A stretch of 55,929 nt of DNA from Muribaculaceae bacterium (GTDB lineage Bacteria; Bacteroidota; Bacteroidia; Bacteroidales; Muribaculaceae): the NCBI GenBank assembly GCA_017505535.1, contig JAFVPD010000012.1:1-55929 (forward strand), given 5' to 3'. The notes under the pieces are model-generated. The model ran no database searches and was not told the origin of the DNA. It saw only the letters and a program-made list of their open reading frames with translations. Numbering within the stretch: the first letter of the stretch is position 1; every line of letters begins with the position of its first letter. Positions 35,901-44,049 of the stretch are shown in pieces. The position numbers and the translations under genes were made by a program.

Positions 35901-36732
35901 AATGCTTGAAGGCGGTAACGATAATAACTATATCTATTCGTTCAGATATCAAGACTCTCCCTACATCACAAACAGTATATTGACAATTACAAAAGCTCCG
36001 CTAACAATTGTTGCTGATGATAAATATAAGGGCTACCTTGAACAAATGCCTGATTTGACCATGACATATATCGGTCTTCGCAATGGTGATACTGCCGATG
36101 ATCTTGACCAATGGCCATATATAAATTGTAATGCAACAGCAAGTTCATCAAGAGGTCAATATGACATTATACTTTCGGGTGGATATGACAACAATTACGA
36201 TTATATTCTTCAAGACGGCACATTGACGATCGGAAATTCATCATCAACAATGATTTATGCTAATTCAATATCACTTGAACCAAACTATATTACAATCATT
36301 CCAGGCGATATTGAGACATTGACTGCAACTATACTACCATCTAATACAACAAACAAAAATGTAATATGGAAAAGTAGTGATCAATATGTCGCAACCGTTA
36401 ATAATGGTGTTGTAACAGCACTTAATATAGGTCAAACAACAATTTCAGCGACAACAACCGACGGTTCAAATCTTACAGCTTATTGTATTATAAATGTTAC
36501 TCTTTCTGGAATTGAAGAAGTTGAAATCGAGGCCATATTTGTATGGTCTGTAAATGGCCAGATTCTTGTTAAAAATGCACCTATAGGCAGTTATATAAAT
36601 ATATATTCAACTTCCGGTGCTATGGTTGCCTCTCAACAAGTATCCAATGAAACAACAAGCTTTGATATGATTGCAAACGGAATGTATATTGTTAATATTA
36701 ACGGACAAAACTATAAAGTGTTAGTTAGATAG
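32914..36732 (+). CDS. Large repeat-rich T9SS cargo, probable surface adhesin
   Basis: 1272 residues with a signal peptide (LFWTVAFAIFGLQTNA). In order: a ~180-residue N-terminal part, one Ig-like domain (about 195-283; YSYQWYHNG, SDAGTYYCEVSN), six ~82-residue repeats of the form 'Q.I.F..LP.K.YGD..F.L...S..GL.I.Y.S....VA...G..V.I.G.G...I.A.QAG', four MBG-type repeats ('A.NV.R.YG..NP.L..SY.GF.N.DT'), a Big_2-like domain (about 1115-1195; VIWKSSDQYVATVNNGVVTAL), and a T9SS type A sorting domain ending MYIVNINGQNYKVLVR. It is probably exported by the adjacent T9SS and held on the cell surface. The ligand is unknown. A hairpin terminator follows at 36758. Confidence 0.88.
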   Translation: MKQIKLFWTVAFAIFGLQTNAYEYDSYDIRFLEKEPIGEYMGHPLYSLSENESITMYYGGNFNPVEINGRTVRPYEWGYTTKFTYKFTLKDIPSTNIYTEVKLYRGYYETEYCCYVNIPTPNNLNRPSHQPIVLAISATSVTRWERSNDGGITWENIECVEYAYLEQDPEEGTVMYRILQTDGTYSEILTINYYDVVPSEIVASPATISKTVDESVSFTLDVVDDGYSYQWYHNGSAISGATLSSYSIPTVKMSDAGTYYCEVSNEVSSVNSTETNLTVYKCAQAINFPEIETRTYGDADFTLPATTDKGLSIVYQSTNSSVATVNGNTVHITGVGETNIIASQAGSNDYLEAATVTRKLVVNKIPQAITFEELPTKTYEDKPFTLPAVSDKGLVITYTSTNPEVATVSENTVTILNAGTTEIVANQAGDAHYYAAASIARILTVNRCAQSIDFPAIAPKYYGDAPVELAQYSSKNLEITYSSDCDVCTVDGNKLVINKPGTAVITANQSGNKNYLPANPVSQTLVVGKAMQTIVWSEIPGKYYGDSDFALPKTTDKGLTISYVSDNEAVATVNENIVHITGTGRANITASQAGDDFYHEAASVTLTLTVSKSYQNITFNELPTCTYGDPAIELGAYTNSSSSVRYESSDTEVATISGSTLTIVGAGSCYITAYAGSDDNFYEGTPVQRQLVVNKADQTIEFPAIADKVYGDVPFELSAVSNRQLPITYSSSLPSRISISGSTATIKGAGSVMITATQEGTRNYNGATAQIQVNVNKAMLTASADNVTREYGELNPDLTISYAGFKNGDTQHDLVDLPVATCSATRYSNVGAYDITIAEITDNNYSLIYQKGSLIVTKAPLTVIANDVAKIYGDKNPTLTVSYSGFKNNQTESELLNKPTVSTTAKAMSDVGEYPITVEGGNARNYEIVYREGILTINKATLTIALDNAEREYGAYAEYVLTYTGFKGNDTKDVLDILPSVVTDADIETPAGKYAIMLEGGNDNNYIYSFRYQDSPYITNSILTITKAPLTIVADDKYKGYLEQMPDLTMTYIGLRNGDTADDLDQWPYINCNATASSSRGQYDIILSGGYDNNYDYILQDGTLTIGNSSSTMIYANSISLEPNYITIIPGDIETLTATILPSNTTNKNVIWKSSDQYVATVNNGVVTALNIGQTTISATTTDGSNLTAYCIINVTLSGIEEVEIEAIFVWSVNGQILVKNAPIGSYINIYSTSGAMVASQQVSNETTSFDMIANGMYIVNINGQNYKVLVR

Positions 36733-36757
36733 TCTTATCTGTTGAGGATTAATATAA

Positions 36758-36790
36758 GAGGGTGTGCCTGAATTTTGACACACCCTCATT
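36758..36790 (+). terminator. Terminator after the T9SS cargo gene
   Basis: Arms gagggtgtg (36758-36766) and cacaccctc (36779-36787) form a perfect 9-bp stem with a 12-base loop, followed by atttgt. The GTG proposed as start of the next frame (36762) lies inside the left arm. Confidence 0.8.
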
Positions 36791-37892
36791 TGTACAACCT
36801 CCGAAATCTATATGTGCAGAATTAAATATTCGCAAGCATCAATGTGACACTATTTATACTCCAACCAATCGTGAAATTTTTGATCTTTTAGACGAGTTCA
36901 AGATAGTTAGAACTTCCAATGAGAAATTAGAAGAGCTTAGATGCGAATCACGAGAGCAATATGTAAATGCTTATTGGAGGAATTATTTGATAAATTTATG
37001 CTCTGACATAGAAAACATGATAAAATCCCGAGAATTAATATATTCGGGTGTGAATAGAATTATAATTAAAGATGGTATTAAAATATTGTTGTTCAATATC
37101 AAACATAACGACTTAAAGCATATCACAAGTATGGTTTCATGTGCAAAACAAATAAATGTTGATGCAACCGAGTCATACAATTATAAGAATTCCTATATAA
37201 TACCAGATTCAATCTCAGGACTGATTTATTTTGATGACAATCATATTTACACGATTTATGACTCTCGGCACATAGACGAAAGTATATCCCCTCGATTAAT
37301 GATACAACTACCATTAGAAACCCAATTCATCAACTTTGGCTATAATACAATGTACCAAATCTATGACCTTTCGCTAAATCAATATGTAATCCTACAAAAT
37401 GTGTTTTATCCCCCAATAGACTCTTTTCCAATAAAAAGCGACACGATATACGAACCCTCTTACAAGGAAATTCTATCATTTTTCAGAGAAGTGGATTTGA
37501 CGGACGAGGAATTGTCTTGTTATACCTATGAAGAGCTGCGTGAGAAAAAATCATATAGCAAGGACGAATATATCGGTGCTTTTTTGATACACACTGAAGT
37601 ATTAAACTATATAACAAAATTAAATTGCGTGTTAAACAATTTTGAATCCAATTGCCCAATTGAACATAGAGAACATCGAATGATAATTAAATCGGGCATA
37701 AAAGTACTATTGTTTAACATCAACCCTAACAATATTGATAATTTGGTTCAAACAGTTTCTAACCTTAAGATATTAAAGATAGATGACGAAAATTTGTCAA
37801 AGATAAAGAGTTCACAATGGTATCAACAGCAAGATTCAACGCAGATATTACATTTATTTACATCGCCTGAATATAATCCATTTTGCAAATAA
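36762..37892 (+). CDS. Start-less ORF with internal duplication, unknown, perhaps a fragment
   Basis: An open frame of 376 codons with no ATG near its 5' end. The only early start codon is a GTG inside the terminator hairpin. Residues about 25-125 and 215-325 are diverged copies: TIYTPTNREIFDLLDEF/TIYEPSYKEILSFFREV, EQYVNAYWRNYLINL/DEYIGAFLIHTEVLNY, and RIIIKDGIKILLFNIKHND/RMIIKSGIKVLLFNINPNN. No signal peptide or membrane helix is seen. The family is not recognised. Either a non-ATG start is used or this is the C-terminal piece of a longer gene cut by the rearrangement that also left the RHS scrap immediately downstream. Confidence 0.5.
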   Translation: MCLNFDTPSFVQPPKSICAELNIRKHQCDTIYTPTNREIFDLLDEFKIVRTSNEKLEELRCESREQYVNAYWRNYLINLCSDIENMIKSRELIYSGVNRIIIKDGIKILLFNIKHNDLKHITSMVSCAKQINVDATESYNYKNSYIIPDSISGLIYFDDNHIYTIYDSRHIDESISPRLMIQLPLETQFINFGYNTMYQIYDLSLNQYVILQNVFYPPIDSFPIKSDTIYEPSYKEILSFFREVDLTDEELSCYTYEELREKKSYSKDEYIGAFLIHTEVLNYITKLNCVLNNFESNCPIEHREHRMIIKSGIKVLLFNINPNNIDNLVQTVSNLKILKIDDENLSKIKSSQWYQQQDSTQILHLFTSPEYNPFCK

Positions 37893-37899
37893 ATCTAAT

Positions 37900-38090
37900 C
37901 CTTTGCCAAAACGACATTAACAACCATGCCGATATGATGCGAGTGATAGCCATGATACTACTAAGCCTCTTGCCGGGAGGGGTTCCGGCAAAAGGTTGCG
38001 ACGGCTCACTTGCGTGATTATCAGGGAAACAACCGGTTGATCTATACTGCTGCGGGAGTGGTGCTGGAGCGTAATGTTTATTTTCCCTTC
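37900..38090 (+). pseudogene. RHS/YD-repeat fragment, frameshifted
   Basis: Bases 37900-38054 are the inverted homologue of 361-515. The frame reading HLRDYQGNNRLIYTAAG...RNVYFPF resembles the DYxGNNR...YYPFG core of Bacteroidetes RHS repeats. An extra base near 37990 relative to the left copy (ggcaaaaggttg against ggcgaagattg) shifts the frame upstream. There is no shell, tip or start, and it is cut off just before the metG promoter. 37930-37976 is the third copy of the 47-bp repeat (one mismatch). Confidence 0.6.
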
Positions 38091-38136
38091 TTGAAAATAA
38101 TTGTTTACACTGCGCTTTTTTCTGCGTATTTATCAC

Positions 38137-38144
38137 TATCTTTG
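38137..38144 (+). promoter_or_regulatory. -7 element for metG
   Basis: TATCTTTG, 27 bases before the metG ATG at 38172. Confidence 0.65.
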
Positions 38145-38171
38145 CACTTTAAAATATAAAAGATTGATAAA

Positions 38172-40217
38172 ATGGAAAAGAAATTCAAACGTACTCTCAT
38201 TACCACTGCATTGCCTTATGCCAACGGCCCTGTTCACATTGGGCACTTGGCCGGTGTATATGTTCCAGCCGACATTTATGCGCGCTATATGCGCCTTAAA
38301 GGTGAAGATGTGATAATGATTGGTGGTAGCGATGAGCATGGTGTTCCCATTACGATTAAAGCACGCGCCGAAGGGGTTACTCCTCAGGACATTGTAGATC
38401 GTTATCACAACATTATCAAAGAGTCTATGAAAGGGCTCGGAATTTCTTTTGATATATATTCTCGCACTACATCTGAGATTCACCACGAAACAGCAAGCGA
38501 GTTTTTCCGTCATCTTTATGACAAAGGCGAATTTGTTGAAAAAACCTCAATGCAGCCCTATGATGAGGTTGCCGGCGAATTCCTTGCCGACCGTTATGTG
38601 ACCGGTACTTGCCCTCACTGTGGTAACGAGCGTGCCTATGGCGACCAATGTGAAGCGTGTGGTACTTCGCTCAATGCCACCGACCTCATTAACCCTCGTT
38701 CAGCTCTTACCGATAGCGAGGTTGTGATGCGTGAAACAAAACACTGGTTCCTACCTCTCGATAAATGGGAAGGCGAGTTGAGTAAATGGATTCTTGAGGG
38801 ACACAAAGAGTGGAAAACAAATGTGTATGGACAATGTAAATCATGGATTGATTTGGGCCTTCAACCTCGTGCGGTGAGTCGTGACCTCAAGTGGGGCGTT
38901 CCTGTTCCTGTCGAAGGTGCTGAGGGAAAAGTCCTATATGTGTGGTTTGATGCTCCCATCGGTTACATCTCTAACACAAAAGAACTATTGCCCGACTCTT
39001 GGGAAAAATATTGGAAAGACCCCGAAACTCGCATCATAAACTTCATCGGAAAGGATAATATAGTGTTCCACTGTATCGTGTTCCCGGCTATGATGATGGC
39101 CTATGGTGATGGGTTCCAACTACCCGATAATGTGCCCGCAAATGAATTCCTTAACCTTGAGGGCGACAAGATTTCAACGTCAAGAAATTGGGCTGTGTGG
39201 TTGCATGAATATCTTGTGGACTTCCCCGGAAAACAAGATGTGTTGCGCTATGTGTTAACTGCCAATGCTCCTGAAACTAAGGATAATGACTTTACTTGGA
39301 GCGATTTCCAAGCACGCAATAATAATGAATTGGTGGCAATTCTCGGTAATTTCGTGAATCGCGCCATAGTATTGACTCATAAATATTTTGAAGGTAAAGT
39401 TCCTGCCGCCGGAGAACTTACCGAAGTAGATACTCAACTCTATGCCGATATAAATGCGGCAAAGGTGTCGTTGAGCAATAATCTTGATACGTTCCATTTC
39501 CGTGAAGCTCTAAAAGATGCAATGGAAATTGCTCGCATCGGTAACCGTTATCTACAAGAAACAGAGCCGTGGAAGGTTGCCAAAACTGGCGATATGGACC
39601 GCGTGGCTACTGTGATGAATGTTGCTTTGCAAATTTGCGGTAACATTGCTGTTGCCTTTGAGCCGTTCTTGCCATTTATGTCTGAGAAATTGCGTGATAT
39701 GCTCAACATGGGCCAAATTTCGTGGGACGCTCTCGGAGGTGATGCTATTATTGAAACCGGAGCAGCTATCAAGCCTGCTCAACTGCTTTTTGAAAAGATT
39801 GAAGATGAGGCAATTGAAGCTCAAAAACAACGCCTTGAACGCATAAAGAAAGAAAATCAAGTAAAGAATTTCAAGGCTGAGCCACAGTTGCCAAATGTAG
39901 AGTTTGACACTTTCATGAAAGCCGACTTGCGTGTGGGAACGGTGCTTGAGTGCAAAAAAGTGCCTAAAGCCGACAAGTTGCTCCAATTCCTCATTGATGA
40001 TGGCATGGGTACTCGCACCATTGTGTCGGGTATCGCAAAATACTACAATCCCGAAGATTTGGTGGGTAAGCAAGTGTGCTTCATTGCCAACCTTGCTCCT
40101 CGCAAACTAAAAGGTATTGAATCGCAAGGAATGATTTTGTCAGCCGAAAATGCCGACGGTTCATTGGTGGTTATGGGTCCGACTGCTCCTGTCGTTCCCG
40201 GTGCTCAAGTGAAATAA
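38172..40217 (+). CDS. metG: Methionyl-tRNA synthetase with C-terminal tRNA-binding domain
   Basis: 681 residues. HIGH-like [11 protein letters not shown] (about residues 19-29), a two-Cys-pair zinc knuckle ([17 protein letters not shown], about 145-161), and the KMSKS equivalent KISTS in [10 protein letters not shown] (about 333-342) mark the class I core. The C-terminal ~110 residues ([34 protein letters not shown]) form the EMAP/Trbp111-type OB fold that aids tRNA binding and dimerisation. It charges initiator and elongator tRNA-Met. Its promoter abuts the RHS scrap, so metG marks the right edge of the accessory interval. Confidence 0.95.
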   Translation: MEKKFKRTLITTALPYANGPVHIGHLAGVYVPADIYARYMRLKGEDVIMIGGSDEHGVPITIKARAEGVTPQDIVDRYHNIIKESMKGLGISFDIYSRTTSEIHHETASEFFRHLYDKGEFVEKTSMQPYDEVAGEFLADRYVTGTCPHCGNERAYGDQCEACGTSLNATDLINPRSALTDSEVVMRETKHWFLPLDKWEGELSKWILEGHKEWKTNVYGQCKSWIDLGLQPRAVSRDLKWGVPVPVEGAEGKVLYVWFDAPIGYISNTKELLPDSWEKYWKDPETRIINFIGKDNIVFHCIVFPAMMMAYGDGFQLPDNVPANEFLNLEGDKISTSRNWAVWLHEYLVDFPGKQDVLRYVLTANAPETKDNDFTWSDFQARNNNELVAILGNFVNRAIVLTHKYFEGKVPAAGELTEVDTQLYADINAAKVSLSNNLDTFHFREALKDAMEIARIGNRYLQETEPWKVAKTGDMDRVATVMNVALQICGNIAVAFEPFLPFMSEKLRDMLNMGQISWDALGGDAIIETGAAIKPAQLLFEKIEDEAIEAQKQRLERIKKENQVKNFKAEPQLPNVEFDTFMKADLRVGTVLECKKVPKADKLLQFLIDDGMGTRTIVSGIAKYYNPEDLVGKQVCFIANLAPRKLKGIESQGMILSAENADGSLVVMGPTAPVVPGAQVK

Positions 40218-40255
40218 CATAACGGAACTGTAAGAAATTCCCATACTTATTCATC

Positions 40256-41296
40256 ATGAGCAACCAATCTCGTCCTCGCATTCTCATCATCTACACCGGA
40301 GGGACAATCGGTATGATTGAAAATCCGGTGACACGCTCGTTGCAACCATTCGATTTCACTCATCTCATAGACAATGTGCCAAAAATACGCAAGCTTGACT
40401 ATGATATCGAGAACATTCAGTTCAATCCTCCCATTGACTCTTCCGACATGAGTCCTCAACATTGGGTTGATATTGCACGACACATTGAGGCTAACTATGA
40501 TCGTTTTGACGGGTTTGTCGTGTTGCATGGAACCGACACGATGGCTTATACGGCCTCGGCATTGTCGTTCATGCTTGAGAATCTCCACAAGCCGGTGATA
40601 ATCACAGGCTCGCAATTGCCCATTGGGGAGGTGCGCACCGATGGCGAGGAAAATCTCATCACTGCGTTACAAATTGCCGCTGCCACCGATATGATGGGCG
40701 AGCCAATGGTGAGAGAGGTTGCTATACTTTTTGAGAATTATCTGTGGCGAGGTAATAGATCGACAAAGATGAGCGCCGACAATTTCAACGCATTTAAGAG
40801 TAATAACTACCCCTCGCTTGCCAAAATCGGATTGGGCATTCATTTCAATGAGGAGGCGTTGTGGCGTGTTCAAGCTAAACGGCCGCTGAAGGTGCAATAT
40901 GAGCTTGATACAGCTGTGATGTTCTTGGACTTGAATCCCGGCATCACTGAGGCTGTGTTGCGCCATCAACTATCCACTCCGGGCATAAAAGGAATTGTGC
41001 TTAAAACTTTTGGCGCCGGAAATGCTCCCACCTATGCATGGTTTACCGAAGCCGTAAAAGAAGCCGTTGAGCGTGACATTGTGATATTAAATGTTACACA
41101 GTGTGTCAATGGCGGAGTGCATGCCAAAATGTATATGTCGGGCAATCAATTGGCCTCAACAGGGGTTGTCTCAGGCCATGACATCACAAGCGAAGCAGCG
41201 ATTACAAAGATGATGTATCTTTTTGGACTTGGCCTTTCAACAGCCGAGGTGCGTCGTTATCTCGAATGCTCTCTTTGTGGCGAGGTGTCATTGTAA
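40256..41296 (+). CDS. ansA: Type I (cytosolic) asparaginase
   Basis: 346 residues without a signal peptide. It hydrolyses L-asparagine to aspartate. The first catalytic Thr is in IIYTGGTIGM (about residues 13-17) and the second in VVLHGTDTMAYTASALSF with the Thr-Asp pair. ITGSQLPIGEVRTDGEENL and VLKTFGAGNAP are further family signatures. Length and lack of a leader match AnsA rather than periplasmic AnsB. It starts 38 bases after metG and may share its transcript. Confidence 0.92.
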   Translation: MSNQSRPRILIIYTGGTIGMIENPVTRSLQPFDFTHLIDNVPKIRKLDYDIENIQFNPPIDSSDMSPQHWVDIARHIEANYDRFDGFVVLHGTDTMAYTASALSFMLENLHKPVIITGSQLPIGEVRTDGEENLITALQIAAATDMMGEPMVREVAILFENYLWRGNRSTKMSADNFNAFKSNNYPSLAKIGLGIHFNEEALWRVQAKRPLKVQYELDTAVMFLDLNPGITEAVLRHQLSTPGIKGIVLKTFGAGNAPTYAWFTEAVKEAVERDIVILNVTQCVNGGVHAKMYMSGNQLASTGVVSGHDITSEAAITKMMYLFGLGLSTAEVRRYLECSLCGEVSL

Positions 41297-41336
41297 TGCT
41301 CAAAAAGCCATCTTGCCCACTTTCCAAAGAACGTTT

Positions 41337-42668
41337 TTAAGGTATATATGTGATTTTGAGAACGCTCGTAGTGCTATCGGTTACGGGGAAATGCCGAGAT
41401 GCTCTTAGCCCTACGATCCACAATATCACATCGTTACGCGTGAGAAGCCACATTTGAGATTTCTCAAATAGTGATAACTTTGCGTCGGAAAATACATCGC
41501 TGAGTTTTTTTGTCCCACGCATTCCAAACGGAGCAAAGCGATCGCCCTTTCTCCACTTTCTCAGTGTAAATGTCGGATTATCAGCTAAAACCGATGCATC
41601 AAGCAGAATTGTGTCGGTTGAGGTTGACATGTCTCCGTCGGGCTTAATCATTGACTTGACGGTGAGCCTGATGGGGGAGAAAATGTCCCCACTCAAATCA
41701 ATTGTATATTCCGATTGACTCTCCTCATTGTCATTACGCCTGATGATGAGCGAGTGGCGATTGATTATCGCAATGTGTCTTGGCGCTATGAAACTCTTTC
41801 CCGAGGTTTCTGACGCCGAAATCATGTCGCGAGCCTGGGTGGCATTAAATTTAAATGGCCTTAACAACTCAAACAAGATTGTAGCCGCACGTTGCTCGTT
41901 GGCTATGAGCCGGTCGAGCGCAATTGTTACCACTTCATCATTTGAAGTGACATACGATTCACGAGCCTCACCAATCTTTTGCCGATATATAGCCTCATTG
42001 TCTTGGAGCATTGAGATTGTTGCCTCTATTGCATCGGCAGCATTGGGAAATTGGTCGTACAACGATGGCAAAACAATGTTGCGCAGTCGGTTGCGACTGA
42101 AATCATTCTCAAGATTGGTGCTATCGGTTACAAATGTCAAGTTCTGCTCCGTTAGAAAACCTTCAATCTCCTCGCGGGTGCAATTGAGCATCGGTCTCAC
42201 TATATAGCCGTTGCGAGGAGACATGCCCGACAGACCGGCAATACCTGTTCCTCTCAGTAGATTAAGGAAAAATGTCTCAATATTATCATCGCGATGATGT
42301 GCAACAGCGATGGCCGCCGCACCAACTTCGGCTCTCAATTGTTCAAACCATTCATATCGCAATTCACGGCAAGCCATCTCAACCGAAACACCATGCTCCT
42401 GCATATATCCCTTCACGTCAAAGTCGGTCGTGTGGCACTCTACGCCAAGCGCAGCAGCGATAGACTGAGCATGTAGGCAATCGCGCATCGATTCCTCCCC
42501 ACGCAAGTGAAAATTGCAGTGAGCCGCAACACAATGGTAGCCAAGCTTCACAAGAGCACAAAGAAGCGCAACCGAGTCGGCACCGCCACTCAACGCAACG
42601 ACCACCACATCGTGAGCCTCGAAAAGCTTGTGAGACGCTATTGAATCCGATATTTTTGACAAAACCAT
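41337..42668 (-). CDS. tilS: tRNA(Ile)-lysidine synthase
   Basis: 443 residues from the ATG at 42668; another ATG six bases upstream (42674) is possible. The PP-loop SGGADSVALL (about 26-35) binds ATP. HCNFHLRGEES, HHRDDNIETFFLNLLRGTGIAGL and the C-terminal TilS domain (RKWRKGDRFAPFGMRGTKKLSDVF) complete the family pattern. It converts C34 to lysidine in tRNA-Ile(CAU), preventing misreading of AUG. The -7 element at 42680 leaves an extremely short leader. It is convergent with ansA. Confidence 0.93.
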   Translation of the reverse strand: MVLSKISDSIASHKLFEAHDVVVVALSGGADSVALLCALVKLGYHCVAAHCNFHLRGEESMRDCLHAQSIAAALGVECHTTDFDVKGYMQEHGVSVEMACRELRYEWFEQLRAEVGAAAIAVAHHRDDNIETFFLNLLRGTGIAGLSGMSPRNGYIVRPMLNCTREEIEGFLTEQNLTFVTDSTNLENDFSRNRLRNIVLPSLYDQFPNAADAIEATISMLQDNEAIYRQKIGEARESYVTSNDEVVTIALDRLIANEQRAATILFELLRPFKFNATQARDMISASETSGKSFIAPRHIAIINRHSLIIRRNDNEESQSEYTIDLSGDIFSPIRLTVKSMIKPDGDMSTSTDTILLDASVLADNPTFTLRKWRKGDRFAPFGMRGTKKLSDVFSDAKLSLFEKSQMWLLTRNDVILWIVGLRASRHFPVTDSTTSVLKITYIP

Positions 42669-42679
42669 TGACATAATTG

Positions 42680-42687
42680 CAAAGGTA
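42680..42687 (-). promoter_or_regulatory. -7 element for tilS
   Basis: Minus-strand TACCTTTG. The transcript start would fall at about 42676, so the mRNA is nearly leaderless and the TTG at 42692 cannot be the start. Confidence 0.6.
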
Positions 42688-42827
42688 ATCAATTTAATGC
42701 ATTTGCACCTGTTGACCTCACAACTTTTTTGAATTAAGACACTATTGGAGGTCGGTCGTAAGAAACACCATCATGATTTCTGCTTTTTTAACATCGTTAA
42801 TGCCACAATCCAGCACACTCTCATTCT

Positions 42828-42895
42828 TATCTTTGCAATGCAGTTAGATAATCTCCGGAAATTTGGCAAGGTAACCGAAAATTTGATTATCTTTG
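42828..42895 (+). promoter_or_regulatory. Two -7 elements ahead of the restriction-modification operon
   Basis: TATCTTTG occurs at 42828-42835 and again at 42888-42895. A TTTG at 42862-42865 is 22 bases before the second, close to the -33/-7 spacing. Either could drive the operon, which then has a 170-230 base leader. The stretch 42688-42827 shows nothing further. Confidence 0.5.
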
Positions 42896-42899
42896 CACC

Positions 42900-43008
42900 T
42901 TAAGGGGATATGCGTAGGCATTCCTACTCTCGAACAGACTTGAATAATAATGTGAAACATCGCCACTCGTGGCGGTAATATAAAGGATCCCTCCTTGTAG
43001 TCTTACAA
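42900..43008 (+). ncRNA. Structured leader RNA candidate upstream of the RM operon
   Basis: Directly after the second promoter, four clean hairpins can be drawn: GTAGG-catt-CCTAC (42914-42927), ATGT-gaa-ACAT (42950-42960), CGCCAC-tc-GTGGCG (42961-42974) and TTGTA-gtct-TACAA (42995-43008). A long-range helix AAGGGGAT (42902-42909) with ATCC...CCTT (42987-42990 and 42993-42996) would close the first three into a multibranch fold. The fourth hairpin competes for its last bases. Only 60 bases separate it from the methyltransferase ATG. A cis-regulatory or stand-alone RNA is inferred. No known family is recognised. Confidence 0.4.
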
Positions 43009-43068
43009 CAGCATTGGTCGGCTGGAGAGTACTACGATGGAGTTTTTAGATTGAGATAAAAAGTACAT

Positions 43069-44049
43069 ATGTCGGGAATTAGAGAATTTCATCTTTTTGC
43101 TGGTATTGGTGGCGGGATATATGGAGGTAAACTTTTAGGACACACTTGCTGTGCAGGCGTGGAAATTGATGAATACTGTCAAGCTGTGCTTAAACAAAGA
43201 CAAAAAGATGGTTGGTTAGAACAATTTGACATTTATGGAGACCTAACTAAAATAAATGGTGAACCTTTCAAAAACACTTTTGATGTGTTGTGCGGAGGTT
43301 TCCCATGCCAGGCTTTTAGCCATGCTGCTCACGGAAAAAATATAGCTGAAAAAAATTTATGGTCTGAAATGCTTAGATTCGTTAAAGAGTCTGATTCTCC
43401 AGTTGTTTTTGGCGAAAACGTAACTCTAAAAGCATTGACTAAAGCAAAATTCGACCTTGAAAATATCGGGTACAAGGTTCATCTTTGTCGATTGTCTTGT
43501 GGCGAAATCGGTGGCGACCATAGACGTGATAGGTTTTGGCTTTTGGCGGTAAAAGATTCTGACGTTTTTATCAAAATCGCAAAACATATATCAGCACTTC
43601 CAAAACTTTCTACAAAATGTTGGATTTCAGCTCCTAAAGATTTAGAATATCCTAATGCAGTTGGACAACGTAGAAAGCAATTAAAAGCAATAGGTAATGC
43701 ACAATCTCCTTTTGCTGCTGCAACCGCATTTAGAATCCTTGTAAATAGGCATCTAAAAAATAGAGAATATTCAGAAATAGTCTCATTAAAAGAGATCAAT
43801 GCGGTTATTGAAATTAAGAAAACTTGGATAAAAACAACTTATGGCGAAGATATTGGGTTTGTTCATACACCTACGACAATGGCAAATTATAGTTGTCCCT
43901 CAATGATGAAACACCAAGGGTGTAGAAATTATTCTAATATTTTTGGTAAACCAACTCCTAAAGATGCTGAATACCTAATGGGATTCCCTTTAGGGGCATC
44001 GTTAGACACTCCTGTGGATATGAAATACCTTGAAGTATGGAAACAATAA
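43069..44049 (+). CDS. C5-cytosine DNA methyltransferase, unusual motif order
   Basis: 326 residues. It methylates cytosine at C5 using S-adenosylmethionine. Motif I is FAGIGG (10-15), motif IV GGFPCQAFS with the nucleophile Cys80, motif VI ENV (116-118), motif VIII around DHRRDRFWLLA (150-160), and motif X KAIGNAQSPFAAATAFRIL (206-224). Only ~45 residues lie between motif VIII and X, too few for a normal target-recognition domain. A ~100-residue tail after motif X (VHTPTTMANYSC, LMGFPLGAS) may take its place. It is the first gene of a three-gene operon and overlaps the McrB-like gene by 13 bases. It presumably protects the host from the downstream nuclease. Confidence 0.9.
   Translation: MSGIREFHLFAGIGGGIYGGKLLGHTCCAGVEIDEYCQAVLKQRQKDGWLEQFDIYGDLTKINGEPFKNTFDVLCGGFPCQAFSHAAHGKNIAEKNLWSEMLRFVKESDSPVVFGENVTLKALTKAKFDLENIGYKVHLCRLSCGEIGGDHRRDRFWLLAVKDSDVFIKIAKHISALPKLSTKCWISAPKDLEYPNAVGQRRKQLKAIGNAQSPFAAATAFRILVNRHLKNREYSEIVSLKEINAVIEIKKTWIKTTYGEDIGFVHTPTTMANYSCPSMMKHQGCRNYSNIFGKPTPKDAEYLMGFPLGASLDTPVDMKYLEVWKQ

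Noticed and set aside
37858..38136. Minus-strand 92-codon frame across the RHS scrap before metG
   Set aside because: It is antisense to the RHS-like frame and overlaps the metG promoter; composition is not protein-like.
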